Both the position numbers and the translations under genes were made by a program. The notes beneath the pieces are model-generated. The model had not been told where the DNA came from. It ran no database searches and was given only the letters and a program-made list of their open reading frames with translations. Source: Vitellaria paradoxa (Eukaryota; Streptophyta; Magnoliopsida; Ericales; Sapotaceae). Taken from it: a DNA stretch of 64,000 nucleotides. Shown here piece by piece: positions 1 through 11,900 of the stretch (positions within the stretch are counted from its first letter, which is position 1; every line of letters starts with the position of its first letter). The DNA lies in the NCBI GenBank assembly GCA_019916065.1, contig CM034236.1, positions 25,802,358 through 25,866,357 of the forward strand, read 5' to 3'.

Positions 1-229
1 TAACCTTTTATATAGGCTAGGGTTAAAGACCACATGAAGTAATATCCAAAAATAAATCAATCAAATCTTGGATTTTATGGAAAGTAAATAAATCACATCC
101 CAAAATATTTTATGGAAAACAAATAAATCAAATCCCTAAAATACTGCTCTTCAAACTTAACCCATCCAATTCAAATTTCATTCCCACCTAAAATATTTGA
201 ATTAGAAACGATTATCAAAGTCCCCATCA
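1..229 (-). repeat. 3' LTR (partial) of chromovirus
   Basis: Aligns almost base for base with 7518-7745, so it is the second LTR copy of the minus-strand gypsy element. In element orientation it starts TGATGGGGACTTTG next to the purine-rich tract at about 230-242 (AGCCCGGAGGGAA on the minus strand). Its other end lies beyond the left window edge, so the left target-site duplication cannot be seen. Confidence 0.85.
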
Positions 230-655
230 TTCCCTCCGGGCTAAAAAGAACTCTGCTCTGCATAGTGTTAGTGAAGATAATGTGCTAAGAGCTCAGGATC
301 AATGCGGTGAAACCCCTCCTCAGTAATCCAAGTAACATCGGAGTCTGGTCTGTGCTTCCACCAGACAAGAAAACGCTGAAGGCGCCCCTGAGGAGAAATG
401 ATGGTCTCAAAATCAAGCATATCAGTGATCTGCTCTACCTCCAACTACTGAAGAGGGGGCAGGGCTAGGACCAATGAAGGAATAGAAGTGCCACCAGAAG
501 GACCTACAGAAGTACCAGAAGGAAATACTGGAGGCTCGAATGTGTTTCGGTAAGGTAACAAGTCCTCAACGTTGAAAACTGGACTAATACTCATGTCAGT
601 AGGTAAATCAATTAAATAAGCATTAGGGCCCAATTTGCTAACTCCGCCTATGTTT
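230..655 (-). pseudogene. Chromovirus integrase C-terminus with chromodomain
   Basis: The minus-strand frame reads the end of a gypsy integrase (GPNAYLIDLP...ISPVFNVEDLLPYR, about 633-550), a Pro/Ser-rich linker, and then a chromodomain (LQRFLVWWKHRPDSDVTWI, about 390-310) that closes with TAA at 268-270. One in-frame TAG at 445-447 separates linker from chromodomain; otherwise the frame is open. Integrase chromodomains define the plant chromovirus branch of Ty3/gypsy and are thought to direct insertion into particular chromatin. The coding sequence is cut at about 655, where an RTE LINE begins; the integrase catalytic core is missing from the element. Confidence 0.85.
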
Positions 656-1207
656 TTTTCATAGCCGGTCCCAAGCCCAGATAAAGGAGAAGGGTTGTGT
701 TAGGTAATCGACAGCCAGCGTAAAACTTTGTCGAATTTTTTTTATAGATTTTCTGACACGTAATGAGATTTCGTGGAGCCGTTCCCTACTTAGCGATACA
801 CTGTATGGTCCGAGTACAGTGTTAAATAAGCAAGGACCGCTGCATCGGTGCCCGGGTGCAGTGTTAAATAGGCAAGAGTCCTCACACTTTCTTGGACGAG
901 TGGGGCGGCAAGGAAGCTAGTTTAAAATAGAAGGCTAAGATTAGGTACTTGGAATATTAGGAGATTAACTGGGAAACTTATAGAAGTGGTGGATACTATG
1001 GAAAGGGGAAGAATCGCAATTGCTTGCTTGCAAAAGACGAATTGGGTGGGACAGAAAGCTAAAGAGATTGAGAGGACTGGGTATAAGTTATAGTATACTG
1101 GACTTAATAGGTCGAGAAATGGGGTCGGCATAGTAGTAAGCACGGACCTAAAGAAAGATATAGTTAATGTAAAACGCTGTGGAGATAGGATTATTGCTAT
1201 TAAGTTA

Positions 1208-1929
1208 GTGTTAGGAGCAGAGATAGTAAACGTAATTAGTGCTTATGCCCCCCAGGTGGGCTTAGGAGATGTACATAAGGAGAAGTTTTGGGAAGACTTG
1301 GAAAGAATGCTATTAGAGATACCTCAAGGAGAGATGGTCTTCATAGGAGGAGATTTGAACGGCCACATAGGACGCGACGTAGATGGATATATAGGAGTAC
1401 ATGGGGGATATGGTTACGGTGATAGAAATAAGAAGGGAAGGATATTTTGGAGTTTGCAGTGACTTATGATCTCATGGTGACGAACACCTTTTTTAGGAAG
1501 AGAGAGGAACATTTGGTGACTTATAAGAATGGCTCCTCAAGGACACAAATTGACTTCTTCTTAACTAGGAAAAGAGACCGCGTAGCTTGTAAAGATTGTA
1601 AAGTTATACCGAGGGAGAGCTTGACTGCCCAACATAGATTGTTGGTCATAGATGTGCAGCTTCAAAGGTGGACTAGAAAAAAGAAGTCGTATAGATACTC
1701 AAAGACTAAATGGTGGAACTTGAAAGGTGATAAGCAACCAGCATTCAGGGAAAGAGTACTAGAGGAAGACATTTGGATGGTAAATGAGAGTGCAAATATT
1801 ATGTGGGATAAGGTAGTAAAGTGTATTAGGAGGGAAGGGAAAGAAATCTTAGGAGAATCCAAGGGAGTGTCCGGCACAGAAAGAGGCATGGTGGTGGAAC
1901 GAGGCCGTCCAAGACAAGATGAGAGTTAA
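1208..1929 (+). pseudogene. RTE LINE endonuclease domain
   Basis: Apurinic-like endonuclease part of the RTE polyprotein, which nicks target DNA for target-primed reverse transcription. Two open segments (1208-1462 and 1447-1929) overlap in different frames. The first ends after GGDLNGHIG; the second carries on with TYDLMVTNTFF and the SRTQIDFFLTR motif, so a frameshift lies near 1455. Upstream, 930-1207 continues the domain with one TAG in GYKL*YTG. It would be inactive as it stands. Confidence 0.8.
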
Positions 1930-1975
1930 AAGAGAGTGTTTTAAATCTTAGCAAAACGACCGAAATGAAGCGAAC

Positions 1976-3275
1976 TTGGAGAGGTATAGAGAAGCTAGAA
2001 GAGAAACCAAAAAGGCAGTTAGTGAGGCTAAGGCAAAGACATTTGAGGATTTATATAGGCGACTTGACACTAAGGAGGGCGAAAGAGAGATATTCAAGCT
2101 TGCTAAATCCAAAGATAGATGGACCAAGGATTTAAACCAAGTTAAATGTATTAAGGATGAGGATGAAAAGGTATTAGTAAAGGAAGAGGAGATAAAGGAG
2201 CGTTGGAAGAGCTACTTCTACAAGTTATTTAACGAAAGCAGTAGTAGTGACATAAAATTGGAGCAGTTTACCACTTTTAGGGAAGAATTAAATTTTATGT
2301 TCTATAAGAGAATCAGTAGGGAAGAAGTAAAAGAAGTATTAAAAAGGATGAAGAATGGGAAAGTAGTTGAGCCAGATGGTATCCCTATTAAGGTTTGGAG
2401 GTGCTTAGGAAAGGATGGCATAAGTTGGTTGATAAAACTTTTTCATATAGTGCTAAAAAGCAGGAAGATGTCTGATGCATGAAGGAAACGTATCTTTATA
2501 CCCATATACAAGAACAAAGGAGATATTCAGAACTGTGCGAACTACCGCAGGATCAAATTGATGAGCCATACAATGAAATTATGGGAGAGAGTTATTGAGA
2601 GAAGACTAAGAAGGACAACAAACGTTTCAGAGAACCAATTTGGTTTCATGCCTGAAAGATCAACCATGAAGGCTATCTTTCTCTTGAGGAGGTTAATGGA
2701 ACAATATAGAGAAGGTCAAAAAAATTTACATATGGTATTCATCGATTTAGAGAAGGCATATGACCGAGTTCTTAAGAAGATTCTATGGAAAGTATTGGAA
2801 AAGAAAGGAGCGTGTGTCGCATATATTGAGGCAATAAAGGACATGTATGATAGAGCCATGACATTTATACGGACGACTGGTGGAGAAACTAACGAGTTTC
2901 CTATCACGATTGGTTTACATCAAGCCTCAGCGTTAAGCCCGTACTTGTTTACTTTAGTTATGGATGAGATTACAAGACATATTCAGGATGAGGTGTCGTG
3001 GTATATGCTATTTGCAGATGATATTGTTTTAGTAGATGAGACGAGAGAAGGAGTGAATGCTAAGTTAGAATTGTGGCGGGATACGTTAGAGACAAAAGGG
3101 TTTAGGCTAAGCCGATGCAAGACGGAATATATGAAATGTAAGTTTAGTCAAAGTAGGATAACGAGTAGTATAAAAGTAAGTTTAGGCACACAAAAGATTG
3201 TAGAGAAAGATAAATTTAGGTACCTTGGATCTATGGTGCAATAAGATGGAGGGATTGATACTGATGTAAGTCACA
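1976..3275 (+). pseudogene. RTE LINE reverse transcriptase
   Basis: Continues the LINE polyprotein with a charged linker (1976-2300) and the RT palm and fingers. Seen directly: [32 protein letters not shown] and the catalytic FADDIVLV box. TGA at 2480-2482 and a frame change split it into two open parts (1976-2482 and 2558-3244). It ends TAA within YLGSMVQ, and the remaining homology (DGGIDTDVSH) stops at about 3275. About 80 residues plus the WFGHV C-terminal segment expected in this family are absent here. Confidence 0.85.
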
Positions 3276-4916
3276 GTAAGTTTGGCCGACCCTCTTGACT
3301 CAAGACACCCCCTATACCCCCAGAGGCATCACAAGCAACCTCAAAACAGGAGCCTCTACCATTCTCTTCTTGATTTCCTCAAATGCCCTAATGGCAGTTG
3401 CAGTCCATTGGAAACTCCCCTTTTTCATGCAGTCTATGATGGGAGCCATAATAGATCCAAAACCCTTAACAAATCTTTGATAGAATGTGGCAAGTTCATG
3501 AAAACTACGAACCTCTGAGAGAGACTTAGGTTCAGGCCACTCAAGGATAGCCCTAACTTTCTCGGGGTCTACTGCAATCCCTTGATCAGATATAATGAAC
3601 CTAAGGAAAGGCACCTGAGACTGCATGAACAAACACTTGTTAAGATTGGCATAAAGTTGCTCAACCTGCAAAATCTCAAAGACTTGCCAAAGGTGATCTA
3701 AGTGGTCTTTCTTGGTTTTACTATAGATAAGTATATCATCAAAGTATACCACCAAAAATTTTCCTAAGAAAGGGCATAAGACCTGAGTCATGACTCTCAT
3801 AAAGGTACTAGGAGCATTGGACAATCCAAATGGCATTACTAGCCATTCATACAAGCCATCGAGAGTCTTAAAGGCAGTTTTCTACTCATCGCCTAGTCTA
3901 ATACGAATCTGATGGTAGCCACTACGAAGATCTATCTTGGAAAACCAAAAGGAGCCAGCTAAAAGGTCCAACATATCCTCAAGGCAAGGAATAGGAAACC
4001 TGTACTTGACAGTGATCTTATTAATGGCTCTACTATCAATGCACATTCTCCATGACCCATCTTTCTTAGGAGTCAGTAACGCAAGCACAGCACAAGGACT
4101 AAGACTCTCTCGAATAGCACCCCTTTGGAAAAATTCTCTTACTTGCTTTTGCAACTCAGCACACTCACTAGGATTCATCCTATAGTGAGGTAAATTAGGT
4201 AACTAGGATTCAGTATGAAGTCTATAGCATGTTGAATGTCCCGCATAGGAGGAAGCCCCTCGGGAAGGTCTATAAGTGTCACATCCTTAAACTGTTCAAG
4301 TAACTGAGCAGGTGTAGGGTCAAGAGCTTCAGAATTTGTAGATTGAACATGAAAAACATTCTCAACCACTAAAGCTAACACAAATCCACACTCTATTCCA
4401 ATTTTCTCAAATTCTTTCCGAGTCAAGAATTGGATAGTGTGGTTCTTTGGAGTAGGAGGCAGTGAAACAGGCTTAGCCTGGGAACCCGACTTAAGTGGAG
4501 ACTCAATGTCGTGTTCCCTTGGTTTAACAAGGTTCAATTGGATGGTCTTACCTTGGTGTTGAAAAGTGTAAGTGTTAGATCGTCCATGATGTATCACGTC
4601 CATATCATAGAGCCACGGACAACCAAGTAACACATGTGCAACGTCCATAGGAAGAACATCACACCACACTTTATCATAGTAACTTCCCATCTGAAAAGGG
4701 ACTAAACATCTGTGGGTGACAGATAGACTAGTAGCGTCTACCCAAGCTACTCAAAAGGGGTGTGGGTGTGGCTCTGGTGTAAGTCCAATCCTCTTAAGTG
4801 CACAAGTGGACACTACGTTGATGGTACTTCCCCCATCTATGACAATCTTACAAACCTTAGTTCCACACTTAAGGAAAGTCTGGAATATGCTAGTGCGCTT
4901 CCAATCTTCCGCCTTA
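3276..4916 (-). pseudogene. Chromovirus protease-reverse transcriptase
   Basis: Gypsy pol read right to left. The protease-like segment (4690-4300; WCDVLPMDVAHVLLGCPWL) is followed by [21 protein letters not shown] (about 4070), [15 protein letters not shown] (about 3930), [16 protein letters not shown] (about 3835), and the active site YFDDILIYS (about 3745). RNase H only begins ([17 protein letters not shown], about 3345-3285) and is cut at the LINE junction. Breaks seen: TAG at 3882-3884 in GDE*KTAF, where Trp is expected, and a small deletion near 3330. It belongs with the gag to the right and the chromodomain to the left; most of RNase H and the integrase core are deleted. Confidence 0.88.
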
Positions 4917-5162
4917 AGGTGGTTTGGTCATGTGTAAAAAAGACCGCTAGAGGCTCCAGTGAGGAGAGTTGATCAAATGGTTTTTAGTCCAATAAGAAGA
5001 AGTAGAAAAAGACCTAAAAGAATACTTGAAAAAGTTATCAGAAGAGACCTTATTATAAATGATTTACATCAAGATATGATTTTTGATAGAATACAGTGGC
5101 GCCGTGTGATCCATGTAGCCGACCCCACCTAGTGAGATAAAGCTTATATTATTGTTGTTATT
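4917..5162 (+). mobile_element. 5'-truncated RTE LINE with target-site duplication
   Basis: Only the last part of an RTE LINE: WFGHV, then the EAPVRRVDQM-like and RPKRILEKVIRRD segments, FDRIQWRRVIHVADPT, a short 3' UTR and a TTATTGTTGTTATTG tail. Flanked by near-identical copies of gcttccaatcttYcgcctt (about 4897-4915 and 5162-5180), the target-site duplication of an insertion between chromovirus gag and protease. It is a separate insertion from the LINE at 655-3275, because it has its own duplication and the usual dead-on-arrival 5' truncation. Confidence 0.88.
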
Positions 5163-6606
5163 GCTTCCAATCTTTCGCCTTCACAGGGGTTGATAAGATA
5201 CACCGCATTACACCAAGATGGAATTCATTTTTAACCTCGTGTTCCTCGCACCCATCCTCGGGGTCAAAACCATTTACTTGTTCAAACATATCAAACTCAG
5301 GGAACGGATCTAGACCTTGACTGAGTATAAGTGCTCGCTGTGGACACTGTGCGGCAATGTGTCCCCTCTTATGACAATTATGACATTGGATATTTGGAGC
5401 ACCAGGGCAAAACTCAGAAAAATTAGGCTCAGTAGTTACTTCCCCGTGATGTCCCAAGTCAGGACTGTTATTTCCCCTTGAAGTAACTGTACCAAGTTGT
5501 AAACTCTCACTCTGTTTCTGAGAAGAGAATGACTTAGATTGTTGGGATTGAGAAGTCATCCGTCTAGGGGTGGACTTAGATTGTTGGGATTGAGAAGTCA
5601 TCCGTCTAGGGGTGGAGAGTTTATATAGTTGTTCAATGGATAGAGCCTTATGAAAGGCGTCCTCCAAAGAGTCGAGAGAAAACAAACTTACTTCTCTTTT
5701 GAGTTCAGGGCGTAACCCATTAATAAATCTACCCACTGTTCGCCAAGACTCTTCTCTAATGTCACATCTCATAAAAAGACCCTCAAAACTAGACACGTAC
5801 TCAATGACACTAAGAGATGCTTGCCTTAAATTCATTAATTGATCGTTCAGTTGGTCTCTATAGTAGGCAAGAAGGTACTTCTCTTGCAATTTAACTTTCA
5901 TGTCAACCCAGCGATTAATAGGTGGGGCCCCAAATCGCTTTCTCTCAATCTGAACACGCTACCAATACCACTTGGCGGAACTAACTAACTTCATTTGGGC
6001 AAACATGACTTGATGCAAGTCGGACATAGATACCACCTAAAGTAATCCTCAATCTTAAGAAGCCAATCAGAAAAGACACCAAGATCTAATTGTCCATCAA
6101 AAGATAGAGCTTCAACTTTAACAGCCTTGACTATGTTGTTAAACTCATCTAGGTGGTTTCTAGGGTATTGCACAGGTGGTCGAATCCCATAATTTATCCC
6201 TATGCGGTTTATGATCTGTGACACGATCAACGGGAGAGAATCTATTACCATAACCTAGAACAGAGTTTGCATCATCCTCAATGTCTCTCCTATGAGGACC
6301 TCAAGGAAGTTGCATTCGGCCGTGACTACCTGGATAAAATCCAACAGAACCGATGGAACTATGGGAAGGGTCTAACGTATGCTTGGGAGCAATAGGGATG
6401 TTGCCCCTCTGATCATCTGCCTGACGTTTGTCTAACGCTCTAGCTAATCTATCAAAGTCCTCACGAAGTTGATTCATTGAATCCTGTAGTGTGTTCATGT
6501 TTTGTTCCAGGGTAGAGACTTTTTGTTCCATGGTAGAGACTTTTTGGTGAATGAATATGAGGTATAGTATGAAAGGGAATGAGATGGATACTGATTTTTT
6601 TTTTGG
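5163..6606 (-). pseudogene. Chromovirus gag
   Basis: The minus-strand capsid/nucleocapsid gene lies downstream of the primer site. Its N-terminal coiled-coil-like heptads (MEQKVSTLEQNMNTLQDSM, about 6531 onward) precede the capsid core (LSFDGQLDLGVFSDWLLK near 6090; YLLAYYRDQLNDQLMNLRQ near 5870) and a CCHC knuckle (CHNCHKRGHIAAQC, about 5385-5345). It is broken by TGA near 6300 and frameshifts near 6200 and 6035. A perfect 42-bp tandem duplication (5531-5572 and 5573-5614) repeats 14 residues, STPRRMTSQSQQSK, in the linker before the knuckle. Capsid and nucleocapsid package element RNA in this family. Confidence 0.85.
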
Positions 6607-7390
6607 CAAGGGAGGGTGAGATAGAAATTTTATGCTAATGTTAACTCAAATTGAAACAAGTAATTAAAGATTATGCTAGGCCAAAGTAAAATGTCACAAA
6701 CATGCAAGTAATGAAAACGACGAGTATGATTGTGTTCAAATTTAGGATAATAGGGGTATGGGAAATGGTAGCTCTTAATAACCTCTCAAGAAAGAAATTT
6801 AATGTAGGTCAAAGAGAGCCCGAAATGCGAATTTAATATCTTTCCTAACCAAACAGAATATGTAATCACAGTTTGGAGTAAAGGACACGTACCGTTGCGA
6901 AGCACAAAATGTTCTAGGGTTGCCGGAGGTTCTCCAAAAAGTCACTGGAGTTTCGTTGGAGGTCGTCAGAGGTTTATCGGAGGTCGCTGGAGCTTCGTCG
7001 GAGGTCGCCGGAGCACAGATCAAATCACTGGAGTGTGGTAGTTATTCTGAAATTCGCCGAAGATTGCCAGAAAAGTTGTCGGAGGTCGCTAGCCAGTTGC
7101 CGGAAAAGTCGCAAGAGGTCGTCGGAGTCACCGGTGAGTTCGCCGGAGGCAAGTGGTGCCAATGGTGGGGTTCGCCAGAATTAAATATTACTAAAACAGA
7201 CGAAAACATACTCGAAGAGTTTGAGGGTGCATAGAGTGACGGCGGCGGCTGCTGTTTTAGATCTGGCACTGAATCTGTTACAACAACGGTGTACGACAGC
7301 TTAGGTTATTTGGGTGGGCATAGTGATGAAAATTAGGGTTCTTTGGAAGAGTGAGTTTCTGACTGATATTGAGAGCTATAAGATCTTTCA
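6607..7390 (-). other. Chromovirus 5' leader with GGAGGTCGCCGG-type repeats
   Basis: Non-coding leader between primer site and gag. 6905-7160 is a degenerate array of short units such as ggaggtcgccgg and ggaggtcgctgg (plus strand), which produces spurious open frames on both strands. 6607-6900 shows no recognisable feature. Confidence 0.6.
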
Positions 7391-7402
7391 GCTCCGATAC
7401 CA
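7391..7402 (-). other. Primer-binding site, tRNA-iMet type
   Basis: On the minus strand this reads TGGTATCGGAGC, one mismatch from the usual plant TGGTATCAGAGC complementary to initiator tRNA-Met. It sits two bases inside the LTR end, as expected for first-strand priming. Confidence 0.85.
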
Positions 7403-7404
7403 CT

Positions 7405-7745
7405 TGATGTAGCACTGCGGAGGTAAGAACACAATAATAAAATAAAAGTAAACAATGCGAAAGTAAAACTGAAATTATTTCAATATCATTCAAAAACTGC
7501 CGATCCCTTACAATCTCTAACCCTTTATATAGGCTAGGGTTAAAGACCACATGAAGTAATATTCAAAAATAAATCAATCAAATCTTGAATTTTATGGAAA
7601 GCAAATAAATCACATCCCAAAATATTTTATGGAAAACAAATAAATCAAATCCCTAAAATACTGCTCTTCAAACTTAACCCATCCAATTCAATTTCGTCCC
7701 CGCCTAAAATATTTGAATTGGAAATGGTTATCAAAGTCCCCATCA
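7405..7745 (-). repeat. 5' LTR of chromovirus
   Basis: 341 bp, starting TGATGGGGAC and ending CTACATCA in element orientation. It matches 1-229 over the part in view. The base after it begins ctcac (7746-7750), the candidate right copy of the target-site duplication. The minus strand has TATATAAAGGG (about 7520-7530), a likely TATA box. Confidence 0.88.
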
Positions 7746-7750
7746 CTCAC

Positions 7751-8944
7751 CTTGGTCCTGGGCACTAATATCTTTATTTATGAGAGGGTCTTATGCCTTA
7801 TGGCAAGGCCCTGAAAGTAGCTTCATTTCCAAGACAAACAAGAGTTTGGAGCAGTAGGTTTCATCAAAGACAAGGGAAAGATAAAGGAACAATAGAGAAA
7901 CGAAAATTAAGGAATGGAAACCTAGGGCTGTTCAATAGACGTGAAAATTAGTATTTGTAACTCCACAGCTAAATTGTACAGGTAAATATTAATAACTGAT
8001 ATTTTAAGATAATTATTGAAATTAAAGGGAAATGTTAAATGCACTCCACTTTTAACTTCACACACCAAATTGTATTTGTTGGGTTGTGATAAGCAAAAAA
8101 GGGGTGCATTTACCATCTCCCTAATGTAAATGCATTAGTGGTCCAAGTACTAAAAAACTGGAAACATGTGCAAAAAGATAATGAAGAGCTTCAAAAGAGA
8201 AAGAGAGCATGTTATTTTGTATACTAATAGAAGTGGACACTGTAAAGCTATAACCAGATGCAAAAGAGCAGTCGCAATTTCATCAATCAACACAAGTTCG
8301 AAAATTTTATATGTTGTATGCAACATGTTCGCTCTAGTTCCTCAGCTTATCTTTAATAGAGAAGCTTCAATAATTTGATACTTTCTTTTAAATACTTAAT
8401 GCTCCCTAGGGTATGCTCTCCACAAACACCACACAGGTTCGATTCTCAACTCAAGCAGAATGTGCGTAAGAGGCAGCATACATTTTTCCAGTTTATCCAT
8501 CCGCTACGTGGTTCATTGAGGGTTATAATAAAATGGTAAGGGTTTCGGGTTACCAAAAAAAAATCATACCTAAAAAGATTCAAATTAGAGACAAGCTTTA
8601 TGAAGACCCAAAAAAACTGTAGGACTGTAAGATTCCAGAAACCAGAAGCAGTTCACGAGTAATCCCTCAAAATACCAGCACTCCTAAAATAAGTAAACAA
8701 ATGAATCTACAAATGATGAAAAATTTATTGTTTCTTGCAGAAACAATGACACAAAAATAGATCAAAATCTGAACGTGCAATACAGTTATAAATGATGAAA
8801 CACGATAGTTTATTACAGTAATAAGGTTAAATTAGACCAAAATCTGAAGATGCCATGTAGCTATAAAGGATGGAAAATGATAGTTTTCAGCCAGTAACAA
8901 GGAAATAATACATCAAAATTTGAAAGTCCAAGGATATTATCAAC
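7751..8944. other. Non-coding stretch, possible intron sequence
   Basis: No coding homology found on either strand. It lies between the chromovirus and the last recognisable BTAF1-like exon, whose splice donor at 8944/8943 points into it, so it may be intron that the chromovirus entered. It contains a possible SINE at about 8395-8570. Confidence 0.4.
8395..8570 (+). mobile_element. Possible tRNA-derived SINE
   Basis: Contains GGTTCGATTCTC (8437-8448), which fits a pol III B box, and ends near an A-run after ggtttcgggttacc (8562-8569), a pattern seen in plant SINEs. I could not define an A box or a target-site duplication, so this is tentative. Confidence 0.3.
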
Positions 8945-11900
8945 CTGGATATTATTTATCAGCATCTGAGGATCCTGAATGGATTCAATAACTTAGAGTT
9001 ATATTCTTTTCGTCCGCTTGAGTCAGCCCTTCAAGACTACCAGGTTTGAGGACTTCAGTAATGCAATCCCACAACTTAGGAAGCTTATCAAACAATGAAG
9101 TGCCAAATATCTTGCACAAATGCTTCAGTGCAAGTTCAGAATTTCGTCTGCTGATAAAGCCCTCAGTCCTTGACCTGTCCTCACCAGAAGCTAGCATGCG
9201 AACCTTTGACTTCTGTTTACTGCTACTGCTTCCAAAGGAAAGGAGATCTTGATCTTCAATAATCTCTATGGAACTCAAGACAGCAGCTTGTGGAGTCGCA
9301 CAAGGATCCGTGCATGTCAAACTGCAAATATTTTTAGTCAGCTTGTAATTTGGACTAGGCTTGCATGCAATACAATGAGAAACAAGCCCTACAATTGTCT
9401 CAGCTGCCATATTTTGCAAAATTTCATCCTTCAAAAGGAATGTAAGAAATGTTAAAACTATGTGAATGTGTGATTGAAAATAGCATATGCTTATAATGCT
9501 ACCTGCTCCCTCTTAATAGAAGCCATCAAAGGCAAAATAATTGGTTAAGCTTTGCAGGTAGCTCTAACATCCAAACAACGGCAGCAGCAACTAAAGAAGA
9601 GACAGTAACATGCAAATTACTCTGCAAATTGTTGAAAAGTAGAAATCACATCTTAAATGAGAGAAGTCAAGAAAAAATTGAACTTTTTAACCAAAAATGA
9701 AATGATGGAACACTAATAAAATAAACAACATTAACAAAATGATAAATATTGCAATATGCAATCTTAATTTATCCACCAAAAAAAAAATACTGCAACTATA
9801 AGTCTATAAATAAGATACAGAGACCATTATTACCTAGTTTAGAAGAGCTGAATATTCAAATGCAGAAGAGAGCATAGAAAATTTAAAAAAAAAAAACCAA
9901 AATAAAGGTTTTTCTTGGACCTGCTAACAATACACATGAAGCAGCAACAATGGTGCCACCATTAATGATATCATACCTGAACACATTTTAAATAGACTGC
10001 AGTTGTCAAAAGTCTTTGCTTCAATGATTCTAATTCATCTAAGGTGTTCTAGCCTGCAGGTTCTTCCCCAGCAGTATCATTACTTGGGAATGGAACTCTT
10101 GACGCAAAACTCATTGCATCATCTGCACTCAAGCTTTCCGGGTTATTTTTGGCAGTTGACAAAATATTATTAAACATCCCAGGTGATTCAACAGCACTAA
10201 ACAATTGGCCTGCCTCATTACGCATCTTAGCATATGTCCTTGAAAGATCAGCATATGGAAGAAGTGAATCATTCGTAGGGAAAGCAGGATCAGTGCATCC
10301 TAACAAATTCAACAAGAAGCTCTTAAAATTGTTTGATAGCCCAGTGATGAAGCCCATTGCTCCATAAAGATCCCTATATTTAATCTCTTTGAACCAGGAA
10401 ATAAGAACCATAGAAACCACCTGATACAATGAGCAAATAATCCAAGAAGTGATCAGAGAGAAAACAAAAAGGGAATGAAAAATTTTGGAGAGAGCTGTAG
10501 AATTTTCTATTCCATTGAAAGGAATAACTAGCACCTGCCTCTGAACCCCAGATAAAGAGACAAAGGCCCTCCGTAATGGATCAGCTACATATTGCTCACA
10601 ACCTTCATGCAACTTAGAGGTGAAAATTCCCAATGTCGTTGCTGTAACTACTCGTGTACGTGTCACAGACATTTCCGCATCAGCACAAAAATGATCCTGA
10701 CAGGGTTCGCTGACGGATTTCCATTTCTCTCATGTGAAATAATAGCTTTTGCAGAATCTTAGGCCACATTCAAGCAAAAATCAATCTCAAGCTTCACAGC
10801 TCTCATCTTGGCCACTGCCTTAAAATGACTTTTACAGGGAAGGGCAATAGGGCAAAACATTTTTGTGACATCAAGGTTTGAACCATATGGAGTCGTTGCC
10901 AGCTCTATCCAAGAAGAAATACACAATTTTGCAGCAGCTTCCAAGTCCTTTACCGAGCACTAACAAAAATTGAAGCAACAATAGTTGCAGCAACAAGAAA
11001 GGAACACTGAATCAACCAACCATTTCAAGCATTAAGAATAGTATAAGAAAAAAAAAGGGGAACAACTAAGTTTTAATGAAAGCAATGCACTGTTGAATTT
11101 AAAACCTGAAGGAGAAGTCTCCAAACCCTCTCTGAGCATTGCAATATTTCCTCATTTGATTCCAGAAGCAAGTTCTGGAAAGCTACCCCAAGTGTATCAC
11201 CCAAAATAAAAGAAGGCCAAAACAAAGTAGAAGAGGCCTCAGAGATGCTCCTTCTGTATCCAGCTTCGAGCAACCTTTCTTGCTTGTGAAATTCTTAGTT
11301 ACATAAGGAAAGAGATAGAATCCATGATAACATATGCAAACAGATAAAACAAAATTGCATAAATGATTTATATATATATAAAGTCCATTTTATTGAAAGC
11401 AACATGAAGGGGGTACCACCCTATACAAAAACCTTGTCAAACTGAAGAATCAGATGCAGGGATATAAATATCTAAAAGATAAATATCTCAAAAACAAGAG
11501 ACATAAGTCAACAAACAGCCATCCTAGCTAACCATGCTCAAAATGAAGATGGAGTACTCAGACAAGGTAAGTATTTACCAAATAAAAATGAAAAGAAATT
11601 CCCTTCTAAATTGCACTAAAAGATAACTTGGGTTGTGCTCACGAAAAAAAAAAAACAAAATCAACTTTACAGATTTTCTTCAACTTTTTTTACCAAACAC
11701 AAAACCAACTTTTATTAACTTTCTCAAACTTTTATCAATTTTCTTCAAATTTTATTAATTTTCTCCAACTGTCTCAACTTTTATCAACTTTCTTCGTCTC
11801 CAACTTTTACTAATGTTTTTCAATTTTTATAAATTTTTACCAAACACCTAATTAATTACTACAGTGCTACCTGTTAGCTCTATATACAAAATTATATTTT

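Larger units (their letters stand above)
655..3275 (+). mobile_element. RTE-type LINE, 3'-truncated
   Basis: Non-LTR retrotransposon on the plus strand inside the chromovirus. A 5' leader (655-about 925) precedes an endonuclease (TWNIRRLTGKL near 940; ISAYAPQVGLGD near 1240; GGDLNGHIGRD near 1350; TQIDFFLTRK near 1550) and a reverse transcriptase ([19 protein letters not shown] near 2550; [11 protein letters not shown] near 2740; [10 protein letters not shown] near 3010). The frame is broken near 1455 and by TGA at 2480-2482 where the family has Trp. Homology stops abruptly at about 3275, shortly after YLGSMVQ, so the RT C-terminus and 3' tail are missing and the next base is gypsy sequence. 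The layout matches the plant RTE clade. Confidence 0.85.

Noticed and set aside
655..5162. The two LINE pieces (655-3275 and 4917-5162) as halves of one LINE split by gypsy DNA
   Set aside because: The right piece has its own target-site duplication (about 4897-4915 and 5162-5180), so it is a separate insertion.
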